DNA of 14,353 nt from Gammaproteobacteria bacterium RIFCSPHIGHO2_12_FULL_45_12. GTDB taxonomy: Bacteria; Pseudomonadota; Gammaproteobacteria; DSM-16500. Location of the stretch: assembly GCA_001801665.1 (NCBI GenBank), contig MGYH01000013.1:31596-45948 (forward strand), written 5' to 3'. This document shows positions 6,712 to 14,336 of this stretch, piece by piece (positions within the stretch are counted from its first letter, which is position 1; each line of letters begins with the position of its first letter). Position numbers and translations under genes: made by a program. Below the pieces are notes generated by a model. That model was not told the DNA's origin. It saw nothing but the letters and a program-made list of their open reading frames with translations, and did no database searches.

Positions 6712-8046
6712 ATGCGCAAAAGTATTGTCATTTTAGGTAGTCAGTGGGGCGATGAAGGCAAAGGCAAGATTGTAGACATGCTGATGGATCAGGCAACGGT
6801 GACGGTTCGGTTTCAGGGTGGCCATAATGCGGGGCATACCCTGGTGATTGACGGCGAAAAAACGATTTTGCGCTTGATTCCATCCGGCGTGTTGCATGCC
6901 CATGTGCAATGTTTAATTGGGAATGGCGTCGTATTGTCGCCGACAGCCTTACTGGAAGAAATTGGCGAATTGGAACACCGTGGTGTGCCGGTGACAGAGC
7001 GCTTGCGTATTAGCGAAGCCTGTGTGTTGATTTTGCCTTATCACGTGGCGCTTGATAAAGCACGGGAAGCAGCAAAAGGCATGTCAAAAATTGGTACGAC
7101 GGGTCGCGGTATTGGGCCTGCTTATGAAGATAAAGTGGCACGTCGTGCGTTACGGTTTGGTGATTTGTTTGATGCAAAACGTTTATGTGACAAGCTGGAA
7201 GAAGTGTTGGCTTATCATAATTTCATGTTGCAACAGTATTATCACCAGCCAGCGGTGGAATTTAATGAATTACGGGATAGCCTGTTAAACATGGTGCCAA
7301 AGCTTAAACCGATGCGCGCCGATGTTTCCGCATTGCTGGCGCAGTATCACGCGGAAGGGGAGAACATTATCTTTGAAGGCGCGCAAGGCACCTTGCTTGA
7401 TGTGGATCATGGCACTTATCCTTTCGTGACTTCCTCCAATACGGTTGCTGGAGCGGCTTGCACGGGCGCGGGCTATGGTCCGCGTTATTTAAACTATATT
7501 CTGGGTATTACCAAGGCTTATACCACGCGGGTGGGTTCCGGTCCTTTCCCCACTGAACTACACGACAGCGTGGGTTTGCACTTGGCAAAACGGGGTCATG
7601 AATTTGGTTCAGTGACCGGGCGCCCACGCCGTTGCGGCTGGCTTGACATGGTGGCTTTGCGGCGGGCGCACCAATTGAATAGTTTTTCGGGCTTGTGCAT
7701 GACAAAACTGGATGTGCTGGATGGTTTGCCCACCGTTAAAATTTGTGTGGGATATCGTTTGCAGGGGGAGGCTTGTCAGCACCCGCCACTGGAAAGCGAA
7801 TTGTTTGCGGAGTGTGAACCTGTTTATGAAGAGTTACCTGGCTGGACGGCGTCCACGGTGGGTGTCAGAAACTTCAGTGAGTTGCCGGTGAATGCGCAGC
7901 GTTACCTGTTGCATGTTGAAGAACTGGCGGGTGTGCCGATTGATATTGTTTCAACTGGGCCAGACAGAAAAGACACGATTATGCTACGAAACCCATTTGA
8001 AAGTAATGAAGATAAAGATATTTTGTTTACCGAGGAGAGGACTTGA
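6712..8046 (+). CDS. purA: Adenylosuccinate synthetase
   Basis: Converts IMP and aspartate to adenylosuccinate using GTP, the first committed step to AMP; cytosolic dimer. The start at 6712 gives the family N-terminus MRKSIVILGSQWGDEGKGK, with AGAAGGA 11 nt upstream; the frame extends upstream but through the hflX remnant. Motifs: GDEGKGK near residue 14, GGHNAGHT, TTGRGIGPAYEDK, FEGAQGTLLDVDHGTYPFV, GRPRRCGWLD and VSTGPDRKDT. Length is 444 residues against about 431 in relatives. The excess is a C-terminal tail after RNPFES, whose last six codons lie inside the oppositely oriented tRNA-Leu gene. Probably transcribed with hfq. Confidence 0.97.
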   Translation: MRKSIVILGSQWGDEGKGKIVDMLMDQATVTVRFQGGHNAGHTLVIDGEKTILRLIPSGVLHAHVQCLIGNGVVLSPTALLEEIGELEHRGVPVTERLRISEACVLILPYHVALDKAREAAKGMSKIGTTGRGIGPAYEDKVARRALRFGDLFDAKRLCDKLEEVLAYHNFMLQQYYHQPAVEFNELRDSLLNMVPKLKPMRADVSALLAQYHAEGENIIFEGAQGTLLDVDHGTYPFVTSSNTVAGAACTGAGYGPRYLNYILGITKAYTTRVGSGPFPTELHDSVGLHLAKRGHEFGSVTGRPRRCGWLDMVALRRAHQLNSFSGLCMTKLDVLDGLPTVKICVGYRLQGEACQHPPLESELFAECEPVYEELPGWTASTVGVRNFSELPVNAQRYLLHVEELAGVPIDIVSTGPDRKDTIMLRNPFESNEDKDILFTEERT

Positions 8047-8111
8047 ACCTCCACGGGGTTTCCCCCACAAGCACCTGAAGCCTGCGTGTCTACCAATTCC
8101 ACCACCCCGGC
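8028..8111 (-). tRNA. tRNA-Leu (anticodon CAG)
   Basis: Read on the minus strand from 8111. The acceptor GCCGGGG pairs with CCTCGGT through a G1-U72 wobble, as in E. coli tRNA-Leu(GAG). The D-arm contains GTGGAATTGGTAGACAC. The anticodon stem CAGGC/GCTTG encloses loop TTCAGGT, with anticodon CAG at 8077-8075. A long class-II variable arm (GGGG-AAA-CCCC) identifies leucine. The T-arm is GGAGG-TTCAAGT-CCTCT. Discriminator A73 is at 8028. The genome then reads AAC, so the CCA end is not encoded. The T-arm and acceptor overlap the purA stop codon on the other strand. Confidence 0.95.
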
Positions 8112-8130
8112 AAAGGATTGAAGTGCGAAC

Positions 8131-8158
8131 TGTATACGGACAGGCGATTCCTTGTCAA
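8131..8158 (-). promoter_or_regulatory. Promoter of tRNA-Leu
   Basis: On the minus strand TTGACA (8158-8153), a 16-bp spacer and TATACA (8136-8131) lie 19 bp before the mature 5' end, implying a leader of about 13 nt. The perfect -35 suits a strong stable-RNA promoter. Confidence 0.75.
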
Positions 8159-8222
8159 TTGCCCTGAGTGCCTTATTTTGATTTTGGGCGGATCATCTGG
8201 TTTCGGGTGGGCTTTGTGTTTC

Positions 8223-8246
8223 AAGCGGTTCTGAGGCGCTTTTTTG
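8223..8246 (+). terminator. Possible rho-independent terminator downstream of purA
   Basis: AAGCG (8223-8227) and CGCTT (8237-8241) form a short stem with a 9-nt loop, running into six T's (8240-8245). The stem is weak. It is placed between purA/tRNA-Leu and the next promoter. Confidence 0.35.
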
Positions 8247-8268
8247 TGTCACTTGTTCACGGCAAACG

Positions 8269-8301
8269 CTTAAGAAAGTCTTAAGGAGGCTGTGATATAA
8301 A
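8269..8301 (+). promoter_or_regulatory. PmrA-type box and -10 element
   Basis: CTTAAG (8269-8274), five bases, CTTAAG (8280-8285): a perfect match to the known PmrA half-site pair (YTTAAK-N5-YTTAAK, equivalently TTAA-N7-TTAA). A -10 candidate TATAAA (8296-8301) starts 10 bp after the box, so the box covers the -35 region as expected for an activator replacing -35 contacts. In Legionella and Coxiella PmrA drives dot/icm and effector genes. The target is the unknown gene at 8356. Confidence 0.75.
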
Positions 8302-8355
8302 AAATGATAGGGACTTGTTTAAATTTTAAATGAAACTAATCATAGGGAGCGCAGC

Positions 8356-9360
8356 ATGTGGGAGACACTATTAAAGGTTTTCGGTTTTTTCAGAGGTGAA
8401 GCATCTGAGGTTGAGCTGCACAAATTGGGCGGCAATCACGAGGCGCCTGGTTCACGGGAAGAGTTGATGGGGGGTAACGCTCTCGGGAATGCGGGGGTTA
8501 ATATTGAGAATTTTCAAAATGGACTGGACGTGGATGAAGAAGTCATCGCAAACTTTATGACGCAATTAAAGCAATTGTTGTCTCGCTGGCTGGAAATGAA
8601 AAGCACCTTGCCTTTGAATGCTGAAGGCAATGAATCGTTGGTTTCGGATGATAAGCAGTCAACGTCAAGCCCCATGCAGAAAGCAATGAAAGGCATATTA
8701 CGCCTCCTTAAAGCCGATGTTTCACCGATAGAATGGGAGTTAAGCGCATTACTTTTGGGGACGAAAACGCATGTGGAGCAAGTGCACGGGGATTTGCGCG
8801 CGCTTTATGATGAACTGAAGAGAGAGCCTGCTCCCGACAAAAAAGTAATATGGCGCCGTATGATCTGTGACTACAACATTTCGGTTGTGAATGACATGAT
8901 GATGATGATGCAATCGGTCATGGATGAAATTGAGTTTGCGAAAAAACGACTGAAGCTGACGATTGATGTGATTGATCGGGTTTTCAACCTGTTATTTTTA
9001 ATGATCACCAAGGTGCCGCTACCTGCTTTTTCAGCGGGCATTCAAGGTGAGGTGCCCAATTTCATAGCGGGCAATATCGCGGAGGTGATGTCAGAAATTG
9101 AAGCATTTATTTCTGCGTTTCAAGCAGACTGTCAGAAAGGTCTGCAAGTGGTTTCGGAAGGGGGAGAGCCGCAAGATGTGCCGCCTGCGCCACCCTCTTC
9201 ACCCGCTATGATTGAAAAAGATCCTGAGGGCAGAGTGAAATCGACTAGTCTGCCAAGTATTCATTCCCTAGTTAAGCATTTTTCAATCCTAAACGCGCCA
9301 GAGTTGCCAGAAGCATCTGGGAGTCCTGTTTTGAAAAATAGAAAACAATCGCTTGGTTAA
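8356..9360 (+). CDS. Unknown 334-residue protein, candidate PmrA-regulated Dot/Icm effector
   Basis: No family recognised. AGGGAG lies 6 nt before the ATG, and the PmrA-type box lies 71 bp upstream. The N-terminus (MWETLLKVFGFFRG) is amphipathic, not a signal peptide. Residues 60-225 are predicted mostly helical, with long heptad-like stretches (QLKQLLSRWLEM, EFAKKRLKLTIDVIDRVFNL). They include one hydrophobic segment (VFNLLFLMITKVPLPAF) and five consecutive Met codons (an ATG repeat near 8897-8911). After residue 265 the sequence is Pro/Ser-rich and likely disordered, ending KNRKQSLG. It is monocistronic, ended by a hairpin before recG. The helical architecture, lack of homologues and PmrA box fit a host-directed secreted protein. 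Secretion is inferred, and no strong Glu-rich C-terminal signal is seen. Confidence 0.8.
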   Translation: MWETLLKVFGFFRGEASEVELHKLGGNHEAPGSREELMGGNALGNAGVNIENFQNGLDVDEEVIANFMTQLKQLLSRWLEMKSTLPLNAEGNESLVSDDKQSTSSPMQKAMKGILRLLKADVSPIEWELSALLLGTKTHVEQVHGDLRALYDELKREPAPDKKVIWRRMICDYNISVVNDMMMMMQSVMDEIEFAKKRLKLTIDVIDRVFNLLFLMITKVPLPAFSAGIQGEVPNFIAGNIAEVMSEIEAFISAFQADCQKGLQVVSEGGEPQDVPPAPPSSPAMIEKDPEGRVKSTSLPSIHSLVKHFSILNAPELPEASGSPVLKNRKQSLG

Positions 9361-9380
9361 TAGGTTGCGGAATCGGGAAT

Positions 9381-9420
9381 AGCCGCACGCCAGGGTTTGC
9401 CAGGTGCGGCTTATTTCGTT
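9381..9420 (+). terminator. Hairpin terminator after the unknown effector-like gene
   Basis: AGCCGCAC (9381-9388) and GTGCGGCT (9404-9411) form a perfect 8-bp stem with a 15-nt loop, followed by TTATTTCGTT. The tail is only moderately T-rich. It lies 20 bp after the stop codon. Confidence 0.55.
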
Positions 9421-9444
9421 GATAGGGTAGAGAGGTGGTGACGT

Positions 9445-11544
9445 TTGAGTGTGTCTGCTTCAAATTCAAGTTTAGGGGCATTATCTATTTTGAATTTACC
9501 CGGCGTTGGCAAACAGATTGCCAAGCATTTGGCTAAATTGGACGTGCACTGTGTGGCTGATTTATTGTTTCATTTCCCGTCACGGTATCAAGACCGTACG
9601 CATCTACGGGCGATCAGACAGATAACGCCCGGTGAAGAGGCGGTGATTGAAGGGGTGGTAACAGCTATCTCTCATCCTTTGCGTGGCCGCACTAAACTAC
9701 TGTTAGCGGTGGAAGATGCCTCTGGCACGATTTATTTACGGTTTTTTCATTTACTCCGTTTTCAACAGGCGCAATTAAAAACGGGTGTGCGTTTGCGATG
9801 TTATAGTCATGCGCGTTTAGGTGCCATGGGCCTTGAGATGGTGCACCCAGAATTTCAACTGATCAGGGCAGGCAGAAGCGCGCCCATTGATCCCCATTTA
9901 ACACCGATTTATCCCGCGACTGAAGGGTTGAGCCAATATTATTTGCGTAAACTCACAACACATGCTCTGGGTTGGATGCAATCGAGTCAGACATTTCCTG
10001 AATTATTGCCCGACGTATTATTGCAGCAGTTTGCCTTACCTCGCTTGAAGCAAGCTTTGCAGTTTGTACATCGGCCGCCTGCTGGTACTTCCATGCAGGC
10101 ATTGCTGGAAAATGAGACCGCGCAACAAAGACGGCTGGTATTTGAAGAATTGCTGGCACATCGAATTAGTTTATTGCATGTCAAGCAAGTCTTTCAGTCA
10201 CAGGCAGGGGTGTCGCTGACAAAAGAAGGGACCTTAACCCAGCAGTTTTTAACGGCGCTTCCTTTTGAATTAACGCAGGCTCAACAACGTGTGTCTGAAG
10301 AAATCAGGCTGGATTTATTAAAGCCTTATCCCATGTTGCGTCTGGTTCAAGGCGATGTGGGTTCAGGAAAAACAGTGGTAGCGGCATTGGCTATGTTGAA
10401 AGCCGTCGATAATGGCTTTCAGGCAGCGATGATGGCACCCACTGAATTATTGGCAGAACAACACTATCACGTGTTTCAGCGCTGGTTTGAATCATTAGGC
10501 GTGAAGGTCGCTTATTTATCAGGCAGCGTAAAAGGTCAAAAGCGCACGATTGCCTTGAAGGCAATGGCAGAGGGCGAGACACAGATCATATTGGGAACAC
10601 ATGCTTTATTTCAAGCAGACGTTTATTTTTCCAGGCTGGCCCTGGTGGTGATTGATGAGCAGCATCGTTTTGGTGTCGAGCAGCGTGCCTTGTTTCGTGA
10701 AAAAGGCATGCAAACCCGTTATTACCCTCATCAGTTGGTGATGACAGCCACGCCCATTCCTCGTACCTTGGCGATGAGTTTTTATGCGGATCTGGATTGT
10801 TCCACCCTTGATGCATTGCCTGCAGGCAGAACGCCGGTGACAACGATTGTGATGGCCGCATCACGCCGGGACGAGGTGATGGCGCGAGTAAGAGAGGCCT
10901 GTCAGCAAGGGCGGCAAGTTTACTGGGTGTGTCCGCTGATTGAAGAATCAGAAGCCTTACCTTGTCAGGCAGCAACGGATATGGCAATGCAATTGGCAGC
11001 CTGTTTGCCAGCATTGCGTGTTGGTCTCGTGCATGGTCGTCTGCGTGCTCGTGAAAAAGAAGCCGTGATGCGTGAGTTTAAACAGGGCGATATTCAAGTA
11101 TTAGTGGCAACGACGGTCATTGAAGTGGGGATGGATGTACCTAATGCGAGTGTGATGGTGATTGAAAATGCGGAACGTCTTGGTTTATCGCAATTACATC
11201 AATTGCGTGGGCGTGTGGGACGTGGAGCCGTCGCGAGCCATTGTGTGTTGTTATATCAATATCCCCTGTCAAATTTAGCGAAAGAACGTTTAGCGGTGAT
11301 GCGGGAGATCAGCGATGGATTTAAAATTTCCCAGCGGGATTTGGAGCTGCGTGGCCCGGGGGAAGTGCTGGGAACGCGACAAACAGGGGAATTGTCATTT
11401 CGGGTGGCAGATTTAATGCGTGATAGTGCTTTGTTGCCAGCCGTTCAAGAGGCGGCAACGGTCATGTTACGTGAGCATCCTGACAAGCTTGAACCCTTAA
11501 TCCAGCGTTGGTTGCGTGATGGTTTGTCATTTGGAAAGGTGTAA
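9445..11544 (+). CDS. recG: ATP-dependent DNA helicase RecG
   Basis: Branched-DNA translocase that remodels stalled forks, R-loops and Holliday junctions. The 699 residues match the family (about 690). The N-terminal wedge/OB region includes LPGVGKQIAKHLAKL and PSRYQDRTH. Walker A GDVGSGKT is at about residue 303, motif II DEQH at about 404, then MTATPIPRTLA, VIEVGMDVP and the motif VI region QLRGRVGRG. The C-terminal TRG motif region has GFKISQRDLELRGPGEVLGT. The start is TTG at 9445 because an in-frame stop lies just before it (9439-9441); AGAGGTGG lies upstream. A GTG at 9451 is an alternative. Convergent with anmK, with the small mobile element between. Confidence 0.97.
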   Translation: MSVSASNSSLGALSILNLPGVGKQIAKHLAKLDVHCVADLLFHFPSRYQDRTHLRAIRQITPGEEAVIEGVVTAISHPLRGRTKLLLAVEDASGTIYLRFFHLLRFQQAQLKTGVRLRCYSHARLGAMGLEMVHPEFQLIRAGRSAPIDPHLTPIYPATEGLSQYYLRKLTTHALGWMQSSQTFPELLPDVLLQQFALPRLKQALQFVHRPPAGTSMQALLENETAQQRRLVFEELLAHRISLLHVKQVFQSQAGVSLTKEGTLTQQFLTALPFELTQAQQRVSEEIRLDLLKPYPMLRLVQGDVGSGKTVVAALAMLKAVDNGFQAAMMAPTELLAEQHYHVFQRWFESLGVKVAYLSGSVKGQKRTIALKAMAEGETQIILGTHALFQADVYFSRLALVVIDEQHRFGVEQRALFREKGMQTRYYPHQLVMTATPIPRTLAMSFYADLDCSTLDALPAGRTPVTTIVMAASRRDEVMARVREACQQGRQVYWVCPLIEESEALPCQAATDMAMQLAACLPALRVGLVHGRLRAREKEAVMREFKQGDIQVLVATTVIEVGMDVPNASVMVIENAERLGLSQLHQLRGRVGRGAVASHCVLLYQYPLSNLAKERLAVMREISDGFKISQRDLELRGPGEVLGTRQTGELSFRVADLMRDSALLPAVQEAATVMLREHPDKLEPLIQRWLRDGLSFGKV

Positions 11545-11560
11545 GGCTTGGTGGGTTTAG

Positions 11561-11723
11561 TTTAGGCGTCAGCGATTCCCGCTGAACAGCTCGCGATGGA
11601 GGATTCCAAAGGGGGAGATCGCGGTTCTCCCCCTTTTGGTGCAAGCAAAAGGGTTGCTTTTGCGCAGCATAAAAACAAGGAAGCCATTCCCGCGGTTTTT
11701 AGCGGGAATGGCTGTTTAAGCGT
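11561..11723. mobile_element. Palindromic mini-element copy A (MITE-like) with target duplication
   Basis: The element spans 11570-11714 (145 bp). Terminal inverted repeats are CAGCGATTCCCGCT (left) and AGCGGGAATGGCTG (right), 13 of 14 matching. Flanking 9-bp direct repeats are TTTAGGCGT (11561-11569) and TTTAAGCGT (11715-11723), one mismatch. Internal hairpins: AAAGGGGGAGA/TCTCCCCCTTT (11608-11636, perfect 11-bp arms), GCAAAAG/CTTTTGC (11645-11663) and AGCCATTCCCGC/GCGGGAATGGCT (11682-11713, perfect 12-bp arms). It encodes nothing on its own. It fills the gap between convergent recG and anmK, and its right target repeat covers the anmK stop codon. The hairpins may also end transcription of both genes. 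Confidence 0.85.
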
Positions 11724-12828
11724 AGTAAATGCCGCCTAAAATGCTGGCCTGATTGGCGCCGGTGACACTGGGTAAGTTGCCAGATTTTTTTTCCAGCGTT
11801 CGTTTTGCGAGCCAGGCAAAGGCGATGGCCTCCACCCAGTCTGGGTGTATGCCATCGCTTTCAGTCGAGCGAACTTGAAAGGCAGGCGCAGCGAGTGCGG
11901 TCAGGCGATTCATTAAAAAGGTATTATGGGCACCGCCACCACACACCAATATGTCACCGCTCGGGAGATGTGAGGCGATGGCATTCACAATGGTTTGCGC
12001 GGTTAGTTCGGTCAGGGTCGCTTGTATGTCTCTTGGCGTAAATGATGAGGGCAGGCTTGCTAGCTGATGGCGTAACCATGCCTGGTTGAAATGCTCGCGG
12101 CCGGTGCTTTTGGGTGGCGGTAGTTGAAAATAAGGGTCAGACAAGCATTGTGTGAGTAGTGTTTTTTGTAGCGTTCCCTGCGCTCCCCATGCGCCGTTTT
12201 GGTCGTGGGTTTGCTGCTGGTGTGTTTGTATCCAGCCATCGAGCAAGGCGTTTCCCGGGCCAGTATCAAAGCCAATCAGGCGGGTGGTGAAGGCGGTTGG
12301 GAGCAGCGTGACATTGGCCATGCCGCCAATATTCACAATGGCGCGAGGGGTGCTGGCACTGGCAAAGGCATCATGATGGAAAGCAGGAACAAGCGGCGCA
12401 CCTTGCCCGCCGCAAGCAACATCTTTGCGCCTGAAATCAGCGACTGTCGTAATGCCGGTTAAGGCGGCAATGGTGTTGGGGTCGCCAATTTGCAAGGTAA
12501 AGCGATGAGGCTGATTGGGCGCATGGCGAATGGTTTGTCCGTGACTGCCAATGGCCCGAATGGCTTTTGCCGTGAGTGATTGAGAGTGAATGAGTGAATT
12601 AGCGGCCTCTGAAAGCAGCGTGCCCAGCAACGTGTCAAGTTCGCCTAAGCGTTGAATTTCATTTTCGCCCGGTTGGCAGAGGGCGAGAATTTGTTGGCGC
12701 AGGGTCTCTGGATAGGGGGTGTAATGTGTGGCGATGACATGGGGTTTGGTTTGACTAAATTCGACCAATACGGCATCAATGCCATCGGCACTGGTTCCTG
12801 ACATTAAGCCTATATATAGATCATTCAT
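11716..12828 (-). CDS. anmK: Anhydro-N-acetylmuramic acid kinase
   Basis: Phosphorylates and opens 1,6-anhydro-N-acetylmuramic acid from recycled peptidoglycan, giving MurNAc-6-phosphate. Motifs: N-terminal phosphate loop LYIGLMSGTSADGIDAVL, IGSHGQT, VADFRRKDVACGGQGAPLVP, NIGGMANVT, GFDTGPGNALLD, and VCGGGAHN near the C-terminus. The length of 370 residues is normal. The ATG at 12828 is preferred because AGGG lies 9 nt upstream; an ATG two codons earlier (12834) has that AGGG too close. Divergent from tyrS. The stop codon lies within the target repeat of the mini-element. Confidence 0.96.
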   Translation of the reverse strand: MNDLYIGLMSGTSADGIDAVLVEFSQTKPHVIATHYTPYPETLRQQILALCQPGENEIQRLGELDTLLGTLLSEAANSLIHSQSLTAKAIRAIGSHGQTIRHAPNQPHRFTLQIGDPNTIAALTGITTVADFRRKDVACGGQGAPLVPAFHHDAFASASTPRAIVNIGGMANVTLLPTAFTTRLIGFDTGPGNALLDGWIQTHQQQTHDQNGAWGAQGTLQKTLLTQCLSDPYFQLPPPKSTGREHFNQAWLRHQLASLPSSFTPRDIQATLTELTAQTIVNAIASHLPSGDILVCGGGAHNTFLMNRLTALAAPAFQVRSTESDGIHPDWVEAIAFAWLAKRTLEKKSGNLPSVTGANQASILGGIYYA

Positions 12829-12872
12829 CGTCATTCGCCCTTAATAAGCACTCTCGCATCAAGGATGTATTG

Positions 12873-12881
12873 TGCCATAAT
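12873..12881 (+). promoter_or_regulatory. Possible extended -10 promoter of tyrS
   Basis: TGC-CATAAT (12873-12881) is an extended -10 motif about 46 bp before the preferred tyrS start. No good -35 is seen. It is the best candidate in the 98-bp region between the divergent anmK and tyrS starts. Confidence 0.3.
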
Positions 12882-12926
12882 TCTGTACCCGTTTTAGCAT
12901 ATTTAGTCAAAGTGGAGAATCAAGTG

Positions 12927-14279
12927 ATGGCAAAGATTGATGAGGCATCAGCGATTCCCGCTGAACAGGTCGCGATGGGGGATTCCAAAGGGGGAGATCG
13001 CGGTTCTCCCCCTTTTGGTGCAAGCAAAAGCGTTGCTTTTGCGCAGCATAGAAACAAGGAAGCCTTCCCGCGTTTTTTAGCGGGGATGGCTGATGAGGCA
13101 TTATCCATCATTCGTCGTGGTACGGAAGAAATCCTAGTTGAGGAAGAATTGATCGGGAAATTAAAAGCGGGCAAACCGTTGCGGGTGAAAGCGGGCTTTG
13201 ATCCCACGGCACCTGATTTGCATCTAGGGCATACCGTGCTGTTAAATAAAATGCGGCAACTACAAGAGCTGGGTCATGACATCTTGTTCTTGATTGGGGA
13301 TTTTACGGGGCTGATTGGCGACCCTTCGGGAAGAAATGAAACGCGCCCGCCTTTGACGCGCGAACAAGTCAAAGAAAATGCCATCACTTATGAGCGCCAG
13401 GTATTTAAGGTGCTTGATCCAGATAAAACCCGCATTGTGTTTAATTCAACCTGGATGGATAAATTGTCGCCGGTAGATTTAATTAAGCTGGCTGCGACGC
13501 ATACCGTGGCACGCATGCTGGAACGAGATGATTTTCATAAGCGTTTTACTTCAAATCAGCCCATTGCCATTCATGAGTTTTTGTATCCCCTGCTGCAAGG
13601 TTATGACTCAGTTGCCATGGAGGCCGATATTGAACTGGGTGGAACAGATCAAAAATTCAACCTGTTAATGGGCAGGGAGTTGCAGAAACATTTTGGCCTG
13701 AAGCCGCAAGTGATTATCACACTGCCCTTGCTGCCAGGGACGGATGGTGTCAAAAAGATGTCCAAATCACTGGGTAACTACATAGGCGTGGATGAAACCC
13801 CCGCGCAAATATTTGGTAAAGTGATGTCAATTTCCGATGAAACCATGTGGCTGTGGTATGAATTGATAAGTTTTAAGTCACTGGAGGACATTAAACAAAT
13901 GAGGGACGCGGTGAATGACGGTATGAATCCGCGAGATGTGAAGTTTAGGCTGGGGGAAGAGTTGGTGGCGCGTTTTCACGATGCAACGTCCGCCAAGCTC
14001 GCGCGTGACACCTTTGTGGCGCAGTTTCAAAAAGGGCAACTGCCAGATGATATGCCAGAAATCAGGGTGTCAGTGGGGGATGGCGGCATGCCAATTGCTA
14101 ATCTGATTAAGGCAACGGGTTTAACTGAGAGCACGTCAGAGGCAATACGCATGTTGCAACAGGGGGCAGTTCGTCTCGATGGCGAGAAAATAGAGGACAG
14201 AAATTTGATAATAAAAGAAAAATCGACAATCATTTTACAGGTTGGCAAGCGTCGGTTTGCGAAAGTAACGATCGAGTAA
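12927..14279 (+). CDS. tyrS: Tyrosyl-tRNA synthetase with an in-frame mobile-element insertion near the N-terminus
   Basis: Charges tRNA-Tyr; class I synthetase. The HIGH-type motif HLGH is at residues 99-102, KMSKS at 277-281, and a C-terminal S4 RNA-binding domain (LIKATGLTESTSEAIRMLQQ, then RLDGEKIEDR). The ATG at 12927 has GGAG 9 nt upstream, which decides the start; it gives 450 residues. Relatives are about 400 and begin close to the DEALSIIRRGTEEI block. The excess is a 51-codon insertion made by copy B of the mini-element (12949-13092) plus its 9-bp target duplication. Removing it restores MAKIDEALSIIRRGTEE. The inserted peptide (after MAKIDEA) is polar and Gly/Ser/Lys-rich. An internal ATG at 13086 (MADEALSII) could make a near-normal protein but has GGGG directly against it, so poor spacing. 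Confidence 0.95.
   Translation: MAKIDEASAIPAEQVAMGDSKGGDRGSPPFGASKSVAFAQHRNKEAFPRFLAGMADEALSIIRRGTEEILVEEELIGKLKAGKPLRVKAGFDPTAPDLHLGHTVLLNKMRQLQELGHDILFLIGDFTGLIGDPSGRNETRPPLTREQVKENAITYERQVFKVLDPDKTRIVFNSTWMDKLSPVDLIKLAATHTVARMLERDDFHKRFTSNQPIAIHEFLYPLLQGYDSVAMEADIELGGTDQKFNLLMGRELQKHFGLKPQVIITLPLLPGTDGVKKMSKSLGNYIGVDETPAQIFGKVMSISDETMWLWYELISFKSLEDIKQMRDAVNDGMNPRDVKFRLGEELVARFHDATSAKLARDTFVAQFQKGQLPDDMPEIRVSVGDGGMPIANLIKATGLTESTSEAIRMLQQGAVRLDGEKIEDRNLIIKEKSTIILQVGKRRFAKVTIE
12940..13101. mobile_element. Palindromic mini-element copy B, inserted inside tyrS
   Basis: The element spans 12949-13092 (144 bp) and is about 95% identical to copy A (7 substitutions, 1 deletion). Perfect 9-bp target duplications are ATGAGGCAT at 12940-12948 and 13093-13101. 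Terminal repeats are CAGCGATTCCCGCT and AGCGGGGATGGCTG (two mismatches). The strong central hairpin (12987-13015) is intact, while the right hairpin is degraded by a 1-bp deletion and substitutions. Element plus duplication is 153 bp, a multiple of three, and this frame has no stop. Confidence 0.88.
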
Positions 14280-14308
14280 AAAAACAGGAAAAAGGGCGGT
14301 TGGGGGTG

Positions 14309-14336
14309 TTGACAAGGAAGGGATAGCGAGTAGAAT
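14309..14336 (+). promoter_or_regulatory. Strong promoter of stable-RNA type downstream of tyrS
   Basis: TTGACA (14309-14314), a 16-bp spacer and TAGAAT (14331-14336) are followed by a GC-rich stretch (GCCCGGC), as in stringently controlled rRNA and tRNA promoters. It starts 30 bp after the tyrS stop. In Pseudomonas a tyrS paralogue precedes a 16S rRNA gene, so an rRNA operon beyond the edge is a reasonable guess. The transcribed gene is outside the window. Confidence 0.6.

Noticed and set aside
8310..8335. TTTAAATTTTAAA palindrome in the leader of the unknown gene as an operator
   Set aside because: It is a simple A/T stretch of a kind expected by chance, with no second copy nearby.
10586..11014. 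A 142-codon minus-strand frame inside recG
   Set aside because: It lies entirely over conserved helicase motifs on the other strand, with no independent evidence of coding.
12907..13207. Minus-strand frames through element copy B and the matching frame over copy A
   Set aside because: They exist only because the repeat is open in several frames. They have no Shine-Dalgarno and overlap tyrS.
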